Positions 44,172 through 52,205 of a DNA stretch of 64,000 nucleotides are shown one piece after another. Position numbers and translations under genes: made by a program. The stretch's first letter is position 1. The number at the start of each line of letters is the position of its first letter. Under the pieces are notes generated by a model that made no database searches, had not been told where the DNA came from, and saw nothing but the letters and a program-made list of their open reading frames with translations. This stretch comes from Olsenella sp. An285. GTDB lineage: Bacteria; Actinomycetota; Coriobacteriia; Coriobacteriales; Atopobiaceae. The stretch is from positions 248,001 through 312,000 of the forward strand of contig NZ_NFIZ01000001.1 in the NCBI RefSeq assembly GCF_002159625.1, read 5' to 3'.

Positions 44172-44188
44172 CACAGCGCAGCACCTTT

Positions 44189-44329
44189 AGGGTATGTACA
44201 GTGCGCATACCCGGTATGTACACCCGGCCACAAGGCTCGTCTCGCAAAGTTGCAGGTCAGAGCTTTGGGCGAGAACGGAGGTCGGGTCGGAGGGTGCGCA
44301 TACCCTCAGGGCGCGGTGTACATACCCTG
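44189..44329. repeat. Family 3 element, copy 2 (inverted)
   Basis: Left end with three decamers (GGTATGTACA 44191-44200, GCGCATACC, GGTATGTACA), right end with two. The core, on the minus strand, is CTGACCTGCAACTTTGC (44244-44260). It occupies nearly all of the 212-bp gap before the LytTR regulator. Confidence 0.85.
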
Positions 44330-44383
44330 CGAGCGCTATCATGATACGCATTGCAAATCCAGGAGAGGACAGGGGAGAAGGAC

Positions 44384-45106
44384 GTGCTGCGCGTTGCTGT
44401 CGTCGATGACGAGGAAGCGGCCCGGGAGCTCTACGGCTCGCTCGCGCGCGACTGGGCGCGAAGACGTAACGTCGAGGCCGAGGTCGTGACCTTTGCGTCC
44501 GCCGAGCAGCTGCTCTTCTCGCTGGACGATGCGTCATACGACGTCGTCCTCCTCGACATCGAGATGCCCGGTATCGACGGCATGGCCCTGGCGCGCGACC
44601 TGCGCTCCCGCGGCGAGCGCACGCAGATCGTGTTCGTGACCGGCATCATCGACCACGCGCTCGACGGTTACGACGTGGACGCCGTCTCCTACCTCCTCAA
44701 GCCCGTACGCGCCGAGAAGCTCGAAGCCGCGCTTGACCGGGCGCGCGAGCGCGTGGGGCGAGAAGAGCCCGTGCTCATCGTGGACTCGGCGGGCGAGACG
44801 AGCCGCGTACCCCTCACGCGCGTCTGCTTCCTCGAGGCTCGCGGCCACGACACACTGGTCACGCTTGTGGACGGCACGCGCCTTGTCTCGACGCGTGGGA
44901 TTGCGCAGATGGAGGCAGGGCTTTCCAAGACCTCCGGCCTCTTTCTCAAGACGCATCGCTCCTATCTCGTGAATCTCCCGCACGTGCGGCGTATCACGCG
45001 GCGTGACGTGGAGATGGACACGGGCGACGTGCTTCCCGTCGCGCGCGGTCGCTGGGAGGAGCTCAACCGCGCGTGGCTCGCTTGGTGCCGGGGGACGCTC
45101 GCATGA
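44384..45106 (+). CDS. LytTR-family response regulator (AgrA-like)
   Basis: 240 residues from GTG 44384; GGGGAGAAGGAC directly in front is both a good binding site and a copy of the dispersed word. Receiver domain with DDEE at 8-11, phospho-acceptor Asp58 in LLDIEMPG and lysine in LLKPVR. The C-terminal LytTR DNA-binding domain (about 135-238) has CFLEARGHDTLVTLVDG and FLKTHRSYLVNLPHVRRI. These regulators bind spaced direct repeats and control virulence factors, bacteriocins or extracellular peptides. The kinase gene follows with a 4-nt overlap. Confidence 0.93.
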   Translation: MLRVAVVDDEEAARELYGSLARDWARRRNVEAEVVTFASAEQLLFSLDDASYDVVLLDIEMPGIDGMALARDLRSRGERTQIVFVTGIIDHALDGYDVDAVSYLLKPVRAEKLEAALDRARERVGREEPVLIVDSAGETSRVPLTRVCFLEARGHDTLVTLVDGTRLVSTRGIAQMEAGLSKTSGLFLKTHRSYLVNLPHVRRITRRDVEMDTGDVLPVARGRWEELNRAWLAWCRGTLA

Positions 45107-46344
45107 TTGCACTTGCGGCACAGGCGGTACTGCTCGCTGTGTACGCGGCGTATGTGCGTCGGCTCGGGCGCCTGCGTGCGTCCCGCACCGCATGGGTGGT
45201 CGCGCTTGCCATCTGCGTGAGCGCGCTTGCCTGCGGTTGGTTCGGCGGCACGCTCTGGTCCTGGGCGCTCACGGCCACGGCCACGGATCCGCTTGTCGCC
45301 GGCGTGCCCTGGGGCGTTTCCGTGTCGTGGGCCGCGGCGACGCTTACCCTAACGCTGTTTGATGCCTTCTTCGACGAGGAGCCCGTCTCGCTCATGTGGG
45401 CGCCCGTCGCGGCTCCGGGCCTGCTGACCTGCGTTCTTCTCGCTTGCACCGTTGGCCTGGGTGGCGGCGTCGCACCAACCGCCGTTGCCGCTTCGATCGT
45501 CGGAGCCCCGCTCTGGCTGATGTTCGTGCTCTCCATGCGCCGGCGGGGGAACGCGAGCCTCCATGAGACGGTCCTTCTCGCCTGCGTGCTCGCGCTCTGC
45601 TCGGCTGCGGTCGGCCTGGCTGAGCCCATGGTCGCGGCGGGCGCACTTGTGGTCGAGCTCCTTGTCTACCTGCTGCTCACGGGCGGCTTCGAGCGCCTCC
45701 GGCGTGGCTTCGAGAGCTCGACGGAGCGCTTCCAGCAGGAGGTCCTCTCACGCCAGTACGATGAGATCCGTGGCATCTACCTGGACATGCGCGGATGGCG
45801 TCACGACTACCACAACCACCTGCAGGTCATGAAGGCAGATCTTGCGGCAGGGCACCTCGAGGAGCTCTGGGCCTACCTTGACGAGCTCGAGCGCGACCTC
45901 GATCGCGTGGACACCTACGTCAAGTCCGGCAACCTCATGGTGGACGCCATCTTCAACTCAAAGCTCAGCCTCGCCGAGAAGGACGGCGTGACCGTGACCT
46001 GCAAGGCCGTGGTGCCGGAGTTGCTGACGGTGGACGACGTAGACCTCTGCGTGATCTTGGGCAATCTCCTGGACAACGCGCTCGAGTCCTGCGAGAAGCT
46101 GCCTGCTGCCGAGCGTTGGCTGCGCGTGTACCTGGCCGCGCGCGGCTCGCAGCTCTACGTGAGCATCCAGAACTCCGCCGTAGAGGACCCGGGCTTCAAC
46201 GCGCGCAACTACATCACCGAGAAGCGCGGCAACCACGGCCTGGGCATGAAGCGCGTGGCGGCGGTGGTCGACAAGTACGAGGGGTTTCTTAACCTCGCCA
46301 ACGAGCCCGGCATCTTTGCCGCCGAGGTCAGCCTCCCGCTGTGA
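45103..46344 (+). CDS. AgrC/GHKL-type sensor histidine kinase
   Basis: 413 residues from ATG 45103 (ATGA overlap with the regulator). The first ~200 residues contain six or seven membrane segments and form the sensor. The dimerisation helix contains the phospho-acceptor motif RHDYHNHLQ (His near 233). The GHKL ATPase domain carries LCVILGNLLDNALESCEK and RGNHGLGMKRV. This arrangement is that of AgrC/ComD-type quorum or peptide sensors. No AgrD-like precursor or AgrB is recognisable nearby. The stop TGA sits in the left flank of a REP variant. Confidence 0.92.
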   Translation: MIALAAQAVLLAVYAAYVRRLGRLRASRTAWVVALAICVSALACGWFGGTLWSWALTATATDPLVAGVPWGVSVSWAAATLTLTLFDAFFDEEPVSLMWAPVAAPGLLTCVLLACTVGLGGGVAPTAVAASIVGAPLWLMFVLSMRRRGNASLHETVLLACVLALCSAAVGLAEPMVAAGALVVELLVYLLLTGGFERLRRGFESSTERFQQEVLSRQYDEIRGIYLDMRGWRHDYHNHLQVMKADLAAGHLEELWAYLDELERDLDRVDTYVKSGNLMVDAIFNSKLSLAEKDGVTVTCKAVVPELLTVDDVDLCVILGNLLDNALESCEKLPAAERWLRVYLAARGSQLYVSIQNSAVEDPGFNARNYITEKRGNHGLGMKRVAAVVDKYEGFLNLANEPGIFAAEVSLPL

Positions 46345-46377
46345 CGTTACGATGGGACAGTCCCTTCGTAACATTCA
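46341..46377. repeat. REP variant with GTTACGA arms holding the stops of two convergent genes
   Basis: GTTACGATGGGACAGTCCC (46346-46364) and TTCGTAAC form the palindrome with one mismatch. Outer TGTGA and TTCACA contain the TGA of the kinase (46342-46344) and the TGA of the minus-strand gene (46375-46377). Confidence 0.85.
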
Positions 46378-47112
46378 CACGACCGCGTCGAACGCGTTCA
46401 GGAGGTCCCTCTCGAGCGACCGCTCGTCGACGGCGAACCCGTCTTCGGAGCGTGTGAGGGCGATGTCGAGCAGGCGCTCCTCGACAGGGGCCGAATCCGT
46501 CGCGGTTTCAAAGGTACGGAGGACGTCCTCCTGCAGATCCTCCGGGAGCGGCTCCCCGTCGCGCACCCCCTGGTTGTAGAAGTAGGTGCTCATGCCCTTG
46601 CTGGCCTCTGACACGGTCTCGTCGGCCTGGAGCGCCCAGACGCGCACGCTGACGGTCGCCACGTCGCCGGATAGCTCGACGCTCTCGATGGAGTACGTGA
46701 GACGGGAGACCATCTGCCCCGCCCACGCCTCGGCGTCGATCCCCAGGTCCTCGGGCGTGTGGCGAAGGCCCTGCCTGAGCCTGCCTTCGAGCCAGCCCGC
46801 AAGCTCGGCGGTCAGGTCGCTGGAGCTCGGCTCCTCTTTCAGGGCGGAGAGATACTCGCCCGTCGCGTCCACGGCAGCCTGCTCATCAGCGGTGAGCTCG
46901 TAATAGGGGAGCGCGATGCTGTCCTCTGTCGGAGCGTCCATCTGCTCCGACACGCTGCTCCCAAACCGCACCGCAAACTGCACGATGCTGACCACAAGAA
47001 ACGCAAAGATGAGCATCGCAAGCACCGCTGCCGTCCGCCTGCTAAAGCCGCGTGCCCGCAGATTCTCGCGCAGCTTGGGCGAGTTCATCGTGACCGGAGG
47101 CTTCTCGTACAT
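46375..47112 (-). CDS. Single-pass membrane protein of unknown function
   Basis: 245 residues from ATG 47112, preceded by GAAAGGGGCG. One membrane segment at about 28-50 (AAVLAMLIFAFLVVSIVQFAV) anchors an acidic, mainly helical outer domain of about 190 residues containing YYELTADEQAAVDATGEYLSALKEE and YSIESVELSGDVATVSVRVWALQ. The latter has the look of an NTF2/DUF-like strand pair. Family not recognised. It converges on the AgrC-like kinase and is divergent from the DUF2975 gene across a palindromic operator. Confidence 0.68.
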   Translation of the reverse strand: MYEKPPVTMNSPKLRENLRARGFSRRTAAVLAMLIFAFLVVSIVQFAVRFGSSVSEQMDAPTEDSIALPYYELTADEQAAVDATGEYLSALKEEPSSSDLTAELAGWLEGRLRQGLRHTPEDLGIDAEAWAGQMVSRLTYSIESVELSGDVATVSVRVWALQADETVSEASKGMSTYFYNQGVRDGEPLPEDLQEDVLRTFETATDSAPVEERLLDIALTRSEDGFAVDERSLERDLLNAFDAVV

Positions 47113-47235
47113 GGTCGCCCCTTTCGTAAGGGCTGACAGCCGAATCGCTGCCGTTGCCAAGCTTGTACCCAGCGTGGGGGGCTAGGCGCGCGCCCGCCGA
47201 GCGGATGGTGCCGTCTGCCGGACTCCCTTCTCACC

Positions 47236-47254
47236 ATTATCGATAGTCGATAAT
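47236..47254. promoter_or_regulatory. Palindromic operator between divergent genes
   Basis: ATTATCGA, TAG, TCGATAAT: a perfect 8-bp inverted repeat with a 3-nt centre, AT-rich in a GC-rich gap. It is a likely binding site for the Cro/CI regulator encoded at 48026-48235. Confidence 0.65.
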
Positions 47255-47307
47255 TAGTGGTACAAGAACGATAAGAGCGGACGGACGAGAAGAACGGAGG
47301 GGTCACG

Positions 47308-48015
47308 ATGAAACACGAGATGCTAATAAGGGCACAGGCGGACGGGCGCATCCGCGGCGCCGCGCGCGTGGCGACGTGCTTCTGCTGGGTAGCCGCCCTG
47401 GTGGCCCTGCTCCTGGCCCTGTTGAACGCGTGGTCGACGGTCTTCCTCACGACCGCCTCGATGCGGGAGTCCGGCCGTGACGTCCTGACCGCCCTCTTTA
47501 CCGCGAGCGAGGCGAGCGGCATTTTCCTCGTGAGCGAGACGGGCGAGCAGCCGCCGGAGATTCGCTACGACGAGGACGGCAACGAGGTCGGTCGCTCGCA
47601 GGTCATGGGTGGCAAGGTCTCCTATTCCGGCAGCCCAATCTCGACCCTCGCCAACGGCGTCGTCTTTGGCGGCCTGGCGTGCGCGGCGTTTGCCCTCGCG
47701 GCGCTCATGTGCTCCAAGATCCAGAGGACCGGCGTGCCGTTTGCGCCCGAGCGCGCGCGTGAGCTGGGGCGCGTGGGATGGCTGGTCCTTCTTGCCGGGT
47801 GCGCGCCCACGCTGCTCCACATGATTCTGGAGGCCATTGCGGCCGCGATCGTTCATGCCCTGGTGGAGTCCGGGGAGATGCTGAGCTGCGCGCTCACGGC
47901 GAACTTCGAGCCCCAGGACCTCATGCTCGTCTCCCTGGGAATCCTGCTGGTATTGGTGGGCCGCGTCTTCGAGTACGGCTGCATCCTGCAGAAGCAGGAC
48001 GACGAGACGCTGTGA
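47308..48015 (+). CDS. DUF2975 family membrane protein
   Basis: 235 residues from ATG 47308, with GAACGGAGGGG upstream. Four membrane segments at about 22-45, 110-130, 150-172 and 200-222. DUF2975 proteins are almost always encoded beside a short Cro/CI-type regulator, as here, where the next gene begins 10 nt after the stop. Their role is unknown; the pairing suggests a membrane protein that influences or is controlled by the regulator. The palindromic operator lies 54 nt upstream. Confidence 0.82.
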   Translation: MKHEMLIRAQADGRIRGAARVATCFCWVAALVALLLALLNAWSTVFLTTASMRESGRDVLTALFTASEASGIFLVSETGEQPPEIRYDEDGNEVGRSQVMGGKVSYSGSPISTLANGVVFGGLACAAFALAALMCSKIQRTGVPFAPERARELGRVGWLVLLAGCAPTLLHMILEAIAAAIVHALVESGEMLSCALTANFEPQDLMLVSLGILLVLVGRVFEYGCILQKQDDETL

Positions 48016-48025
48016 GGGCCGAGCG

Positions 48026-48235
48026 ATGATCGTCCTGCGCCTCGACCGCGTGCTGGCGGATCGCAAGATGCGCTCGAAGGAGCTCGCCGAGCGGGTGGGC
48101 ATCTCAGAGGTCAACCTCTCCCGTATCAAGACCGGGCGCATCTCTGCGGTGCGCTTCTCCACGCTCGACGCGATCTGCCGCGTGCTGGACTGCCAGCCCG
48201 GCGACATCCTGGAGTACGTCCCGGGCGAGGAGTGA
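48026..48235 (+). CDS. Cro/CI-type helix-turn-helix regulator, partner of DUF2975
   Basis: 69 residues, essentially only the DNA-binding domain: IVLRLDRVLADRKMRSKELAERVGISEVNLSRIKTGRISAVRFST and LDAICRVLDCQPGDILEYV. This is the YozG/HTH_26 type always found with DUF2975 genes. The AT-rich palindrome at 47236-47254 is a likely target, giving autoregulation of the two-gene operon. ATG 48026 is preceded by GAGGGCCGAGCG. Confidence 0.88.
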   Translation: MIVLRLDRVLADRKMRSKELAERVGISEVNLSRIKTGRISAVRFSTLDAICRVLDCQPGDILEYVPGEE

Positions 48236-48264
48236 GCCCATCAGAGGGATTTTGGGCCATTGGA

Positions 48265-48412
48265 GGGGAATCTCCATTTGTAGGGTATTTCCAGCGGACA
48301 AGTTGAGATACACCGAAAATGAAAACCGGGAAAACCCCAGCTACAGGCGTTGACTCGTTTCTAGTGTATTCTCGATTGCCCTCTCAAAACACCCTACAAA
48401 TGGGGCCGCCCC
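48265..48412. repeat. Long nested palindrome, possibly a structured RNA
   Basis: Outer arms of about 26 nt share a perfect 13-bp part CCATTTGTAGGGT (48274-48286 with 48391-48403). Inner arms GAGATACAC (48305-48313) and GTGTATTCTC (48364-48373) pair with one bulge. The middle is distinctly AT-rich (GAAAATGAAAACC). It fills most of the 287-bp gap between the regulator and the serpin gene; the rest shows nothing I can name. Confidence 0.7.
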
Positions 48413-48522
48413 TTCCTGACGTGACCCTCGCCCGCCCATCTTTCGCTCAGGAACAAGTTACGTGGTGACAATAGCCCAGATGACGTCCTCGAGCGCTGCT
48501 GATTGACCGTCCGAGCGCGCGC

Positions 48523-49806
48523 CTACTCCGTGCCCATGTACGTGCCGAGAAGGACGGGCGTCCCGGTGCGGTCGTCCACGATGAGATAGACGAACGGGCG
48601 GTCGAGCCTGACCTCCCTGACCTCGGGCTCGTCCGTCGGGGCGGCGCCCCCGTCTGCCGGCGCCACCGCCGTGGCCGCGGCGGCGCGCGTACCCTCCTCG
48701 TTGACGTCGATGTAGGTCCGGTGCAGCACCTGGCTCACGTAGAGCGGGCACGTGGGGCCGGTTCCCATGGGGGTGAGGTCGGCGCGGGAGGCGTCGAAGG
48801 CGTCCTCGACGCCCAGTGCGCGCAGCTCGTCCTTGAGCTCGTTGTCGTAGGTGGTGGCGAACTTGGGAAGATACGCGTCGACCACGGTGTTTGCCACCGG
48901 CGTGAGCAGCTCGTCCAGCGTCTCCCCGTCAAGGGTTGCCACGAGCTCCGCCGCCGTGACGCCCTCGCTCGGCAGAAGCGCCACGAACGAGTATCCGCCC
49001 TCGTACGGGCGAGAGAACCCGGTTGCGAGGTCGCTCTCGTAGTAGGCGTCCTCGCTGGAGAGCATCATCTGGACGTCCTTCTCCGTGCCGTCCTCGCAGG
49101 TGAAGGTGTCGCCCTGCACGAAGGCGTCCTCGTAGGGCTCCTCCCACGTGCCCTCGAACGCGAGCGCGTTGACCAGGTAGAGCATGGCGCCCTCGGAAAC
49201 GTGGTCCACGATCGAGGGAATCATGCCGCGGGTCTCCTCGCTCACCCACGAGTTGATGGCCTCGGCCGTGGTGTCGTCGAAGGGCTCGAGGAAGGCCTGG
49301 GCGCCGAGCTCCTGCTCGCAGACCTCGAGAAAGTCGTCGCTCACCTTAAGCCCGTCGTCATCACGCAGCCAGACGGAGTTCGCGAGATCGAGCGGGCCCT
49401 CCGCCGCCAGCACCACGTACGCGGAGAGGTACGAGGTGAGCTCCTCGCACGTGATCCCGGTGGCCTCCTCGAGCTGAGCCAGGGTCTCGCCCGCGGCACC
49501 GTTCTCGAGCAGCGCGAGCGCGTAGAGCGTGGAGAGCGGGGACACGAGCGTGCTCCGCTCCGGGTCCTCGTCCACGCACCGGGAGAGGAGCCTCGCGGCA
49601 AAGTCGCGCATGGCGGCGGAGCTGTCCACGTCCGCGCTCAGCTCCTCGAGGGCGGCCTGCTCCTCGGCGCTGGTCTCGTGCGCCGGGGCGTCTGCCGCGG
49701 GCGCGGTGCAGCCCGCCAGCGCGGCGGCGAGGCAGAGGCCGAGAAGGACGGCCGACCTCGGTGCGGTCTTGGGGGCGAGCTTACGGGTTGCCTTGGGGCG
49801 CGTCAT
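48523..49806 (-). CDS. Serpin-family protease inhibitor, lipoprotein
   Basis: 427 residues. Signal peptide with lipobox LAGC (Cys33), so the inhibitor is displayed on the outer surface. The serpin fold is clear: STLVSPLSTLYALALLENGAAGET, LANSVWLRD, LYLVNALAFEGTWEEPY, YDNELKDELRALGVEDAF and the C-terminal DRPFVYLIVDDRTGTPVLLGTYMG. The hinge of the reactive-centre loop is NEEGTRAAAATAVAP, rich in small residues as required for inhibitory serpins. Such inhibitors form suicide complexes with serine proteases, here perhaps host elastase-like enzymes or those of competitors. It stands alone, and divergent from tRNA-Leu. Confidence 0.93.
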   Translation of the reverse strand: MTRPKATRKLAPKTAPRSAVLLGLCLAAALAGCTAPAADAPAHETSAEEQAALEELSADVDSSAAMRDFAARLLSRCVDEDPERSTLVSPLSTLYALALLENGAAGETLAQLEEATGITCEELTSYLSAYVVLAAEGPLDLANSVWLRDDDGLKVSDDFLEVCEQELGAQAFLEPFDDTTAEAINSWVSEETRGMIPSIVDHVSEGAMLYLVNALAFEGTWEEPYEDAFVQGDTFTCEDGTEKDVQMMLSSEDAYYESDLATGFSRPYEGGYSFVALLPSEGVTAAELVATLDGETLDELLTPVANTVVDAYLPKFATTYDNELKDELRALGVEDAFDASRADLTPMGTGPTCPLYVSQVLHRTYIDVNEEGTRAAAATAVAPADGGAAPTDEPEVREVRLDRPFVYLIVDDRTGTPVLLGTYMGTE

Positions 49807-49992
49807 GGGACACCTCCCGTCAGCGGGCTTTCAGTCATCGTACCCACGGATGGGCGGCGGCAACGCTTGGGCGAGCGGCCGCGCGAGCGGGAGGGGCGCA
49901 AGGCGGAGCCGGCGGCCGCCCGAACCGTGAATAATCTGCCGAGAAGCGGTCTTCCTGTAGAAGTTTGGTACACTAGCAAGGCTGTGAAAACC

Positions 49993-50079
49993 GCGGGCGT
50001 GGTGGAACTGGTAGACACGCTGGATTTAGGTTCCAGTGGGGGAGACCCCGTGAAGGTTCGAGTCCTTTCGCCCGCACCA
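49993..50079 (+). tRNA. tRNA-Leu (anticodon TAG)
   Basis: 87 nt class II tRNA with acceptor stem GCGGGCG/CGCCCGC, discriminator A and encoded CCA. The anticodon stem CTGGA/TCCAG closes loop TTTAGGT, giving TAG at 50027-50029. The long variable arm is TGGGGGAGACCCCGTGA-like. A -10 box TACACT lies at 49969-49974. It is probably cotranscribed into tig, 53 nt downstream. Confidence 0.97.
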
Positions 50080-50132
50080 CGCAAGGAAACATGGCGGGGC
50101 TGGCCCGCCAGGCACGAGACACTGGAGGAACG

Positions 50133-51482
50133 TTGAAGATCACCGTCACCGCTGAGAAGCCCGTCGACGAGAAGATGGCCGCCAAGGTCACCGTCCCGGC
50201 CGCAGACGTCGACGCTGCCATCAAGAAGACCTACAAGGACATCGCCAAGAAGTACAACTTCCAGGGCTTCCGCCGCGGCCACGCGCCCCGTCCGGTGATC
50301 GACGGCATCATCGGCCGCCAGGCCGTGCTCGCCCAGGCCACCAATGACCTGCTCAACGCCCTCGAGCCCATGATGCTCGAGGAGCTCGACGTCACCCCCG
50401 TGGGCCGCGTGAGCTTTGGTCCCGAGGGCGCCGACCCCGAGCTCGCCGCCGAGCACGCCGACTACGTCGTGGACGCCACCATCGGCGTTCGCCCCTCTGC
50501 CGAGCTCACCTCCTATGACGCCCCCGAGATCAACCTCCCGCCCGAGGAGGCCACCGAGGCCGAGATCAACTGGCAGATCAACCAGCTCCTCAGCTACCAG
50601 GTGACCTACGAGGACGTCGAGGAGGACCGCGCCGCCGAGCCCGGCGACGTCGTCTCCGTTGACATCGAGAACGTCGACGGCGCCGGTCACCTCGCCGGCA
50701 AGAACCGTCTGCTCGCCCTCGACGGCCAGCAGGTTCCCGAGCAGCTCCAGGAGGGCATCGTCGGGATGAAGAAGGGCGAGGAGAAGGCCATCGAGTGGAC
50801 CCACACCCACGTCCACGAGGGCGAGGAGCACTCCCACACCTTCTCCGTCAAGGTCACCCTCAACGCCATCAAGAAGGCCGTCACCCCCGAGCTCGACGAC
50901 GAGGTGGCCAAGAAGTACGGCTACGACACCGTCGACGCCTTCAAGGACGCCGTGAAGGAGGAGATCGAGGGCGACAAGAAGACCACGATCCCCAACCTCA
51001 AGGAGGATCGCGTCGTCGAGGCCGTGGGCAAGCTGCTCGACCTCGAGGCCGTGCCCGAGGCCTACCAGAACGAGATCTTCAACGAGCTCGCCCAGGAGTT
51101 CCTCGGCCAGCTCCAGCGCCAGAACGTCTCCCTCGACATGTTCCTGCGCGCCCGCGGCATCAAGTCCGACGACTTCATCGCCGACCTGCGCGTCCAGGCC
51201 GAGGAGCGCGCGCGTCAGTCCCTCGCCCTCGACGCCGTTGCCGCCAAGCTCGGCCTCGAGGCCACCGAGGACGACGTCCGCGAGGAGTTCGAGAAGGCTG
51301 GCGTCGAGGACGTCGACGCCTCCTACAAGGAGTGGAAGGACGAGGGCCGTCTGCCCGCCATCCGCGACTCCATCCGCCGCACCAAGGCCCTCGACTGGCT
51401 CGTCGAGAACTGCAAGGTGAACATCGTCGACGAGGTCGCCGAGCGTGCCGCCGCGGCCGAGAAGAACGAGGACGCCGAGTAG
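50133..51482 (+). CDS. tig: Trigger factor (ribosome-associated chaperone)
   Basis: 449 residues from TTG 50133, chosen for GGAGGAACG directly upstream and because the family begins at this point ([10 protein letters not shown]...). The longer frame starts inside the tRNA-linked spacer. The ribosome-binding domain has the signature [12 protein letters not shown] at about 43-54. A PPIase FKBP-like domain follows with [11 protein letters not shown] and [21 protein letters not shown], and then the helical C-terminal arms. It folds nascent chains at the ribosome exit tunnel. The order tig-clpP-clpX is conserved in many bacteria; a hairpin separates it from clpP. Confidence 0.95.
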   Translation: MKITVTAEKPVDEKMAAKVTVPAADVDAAIKKTYKDIAKKYNFQGFRRGHAPRPVIDGIIGRQAVLAQATNDLLNALEPMMLEELDVTPVGRVSFGPEGADPELAAEHADYVVDATIGVRPSAELTSYDAPEINLPPEEATEAEINWQINQLLSYQVTYEDVEEDRAAEPGDVVSVDIENVDGAGHLAGKNRLLALDGQQVPEQLQEGIVGMKKGEEKAIEWTHTHVHEGEEHSHTFSVKVTLNAIKKAVTPELDDEVAKKYGYDTVDAFKDAVKEEIEGDKKTTIPNLKEDRVVEAVGKLLDLEAVPEAYQNEIFNELAQEFLGQLQRQNVSLDMFLRARGIKSDDFIADLRVQAEERARQSLALDAVAAKLGLEATEDDVREEFEKAGVEDVDASYKEWKDEGRLPAIRDSIRRTKALDWLVENCKVNIVDEVAERAAAAEKNEDAE

Positions 51483-51506
51483 CTTCTGCGCTTACGTCAC
51501 CTGTGC

Positions 51507-51541
51507 GCCCCGGGCGAGCCCACCCTCGTCCGGGGCTTTCT
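51507..51541 (+). terminator. Intercistronic terminator between tig and clpP
   Basis: GCCCCGG (51507-51513) pairs with CCGGGGC (51530-51536), followed by TTTCT. clpP therefore may have its own promoter or depend on read-through. Confidence 0.7.
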
Positions 51542-51583
51542 ACAAAAAAGCCGTTCCAGAACGTCAAACGAAACGGAGCATGC

Positions 51584-52201
51584 ATGCACCAGCCCACCAA
51601 CATCCCGCTCATCCCGTACGTCGTTGAGCAGACGCCGCGCGGCGAGCGCAGCTACGACATCTACTCGCGCCTGCTCAACGACCGCATCGTGTTTCTCGGC
51701 GAGGAGGTCACGCGCGACTCCGCCAATCTCGTGATCGCCCAGCTCCTCCACCTGGAGAGCCAGGACCCCGACAAGGACATCGCGCTCTACATCGACTCCC
51801 CGGGCGGCGACGTCTACGCCGGTCTGGGCATCATCGACACGATGAACTTCATCAAGCCCGACGTCTCCACCATCTGCGTGGGCATGGCGGCCTCCATGGG
51901 CGCGGCCATCCTCGCCTGCGGCGCCAAGGGCAAGCGCCTCGCGCTTCCCAACTCGATGGTCCTCATCCACCAGCCGAGCTCCGGCGTCTCCGGCCAGCAG
52001 ACGGACATCCAGATCGTCGCGGACGAGACCCGCTGGATCCGCCAGCGCCTCAACGAGATCCTCTCCGAGGCCACCGGCCAGCCCATCGAGAAGATCAACG
52101 CGGACACCGAGCGCGACAACTACATGCGCGCCGCGGAGGCCTGCGCCTACGGCCTCGTGGACAAGGTCATCACCTCCCGCACCGAGCAGACCCAGGAGTA
52201 G
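51584..52201 (+). CDS. clpP: ATP-dependent Clp protease proteolytic subunit
   Basis: 205 residues. Catalytic triad Ser104 in GMAASMGA, His129 in VLIHQPSSG and Asp178 in [11 protein letters not shown]. The N-terminus [22 protein letters not shown] is the axial-loop region typical of ClpP. Fourteen subunits form the degradation chamber fed by ClpX or other unfoldases. ATG 51584 follows AACGGAGCATGC; an overlapping ATG at 51580 is out of frame. The gene is 4 nt upstream of clpX, so both are one transcript. Confidence 0.97.
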   Translation: MHQPTNIPLIPYVVEQTPRGERSYDIYSRLLNDRIVFLGEEVTRDSANLVIAQLLHLESQDPDKDIALYIDSPGGDVYAGLGIIDTMNFIKPDVSTICVGMAASMGAAILACGAKGKRLALPNSMVLIHQPSSGVSGQQTDIQIVADETRWIRQRLNEILSEATGQPIEKINADTERDNYMRAAEACAYGLVDKVITSRTEQTQE

Positions 52202-52205
52202 CCAG

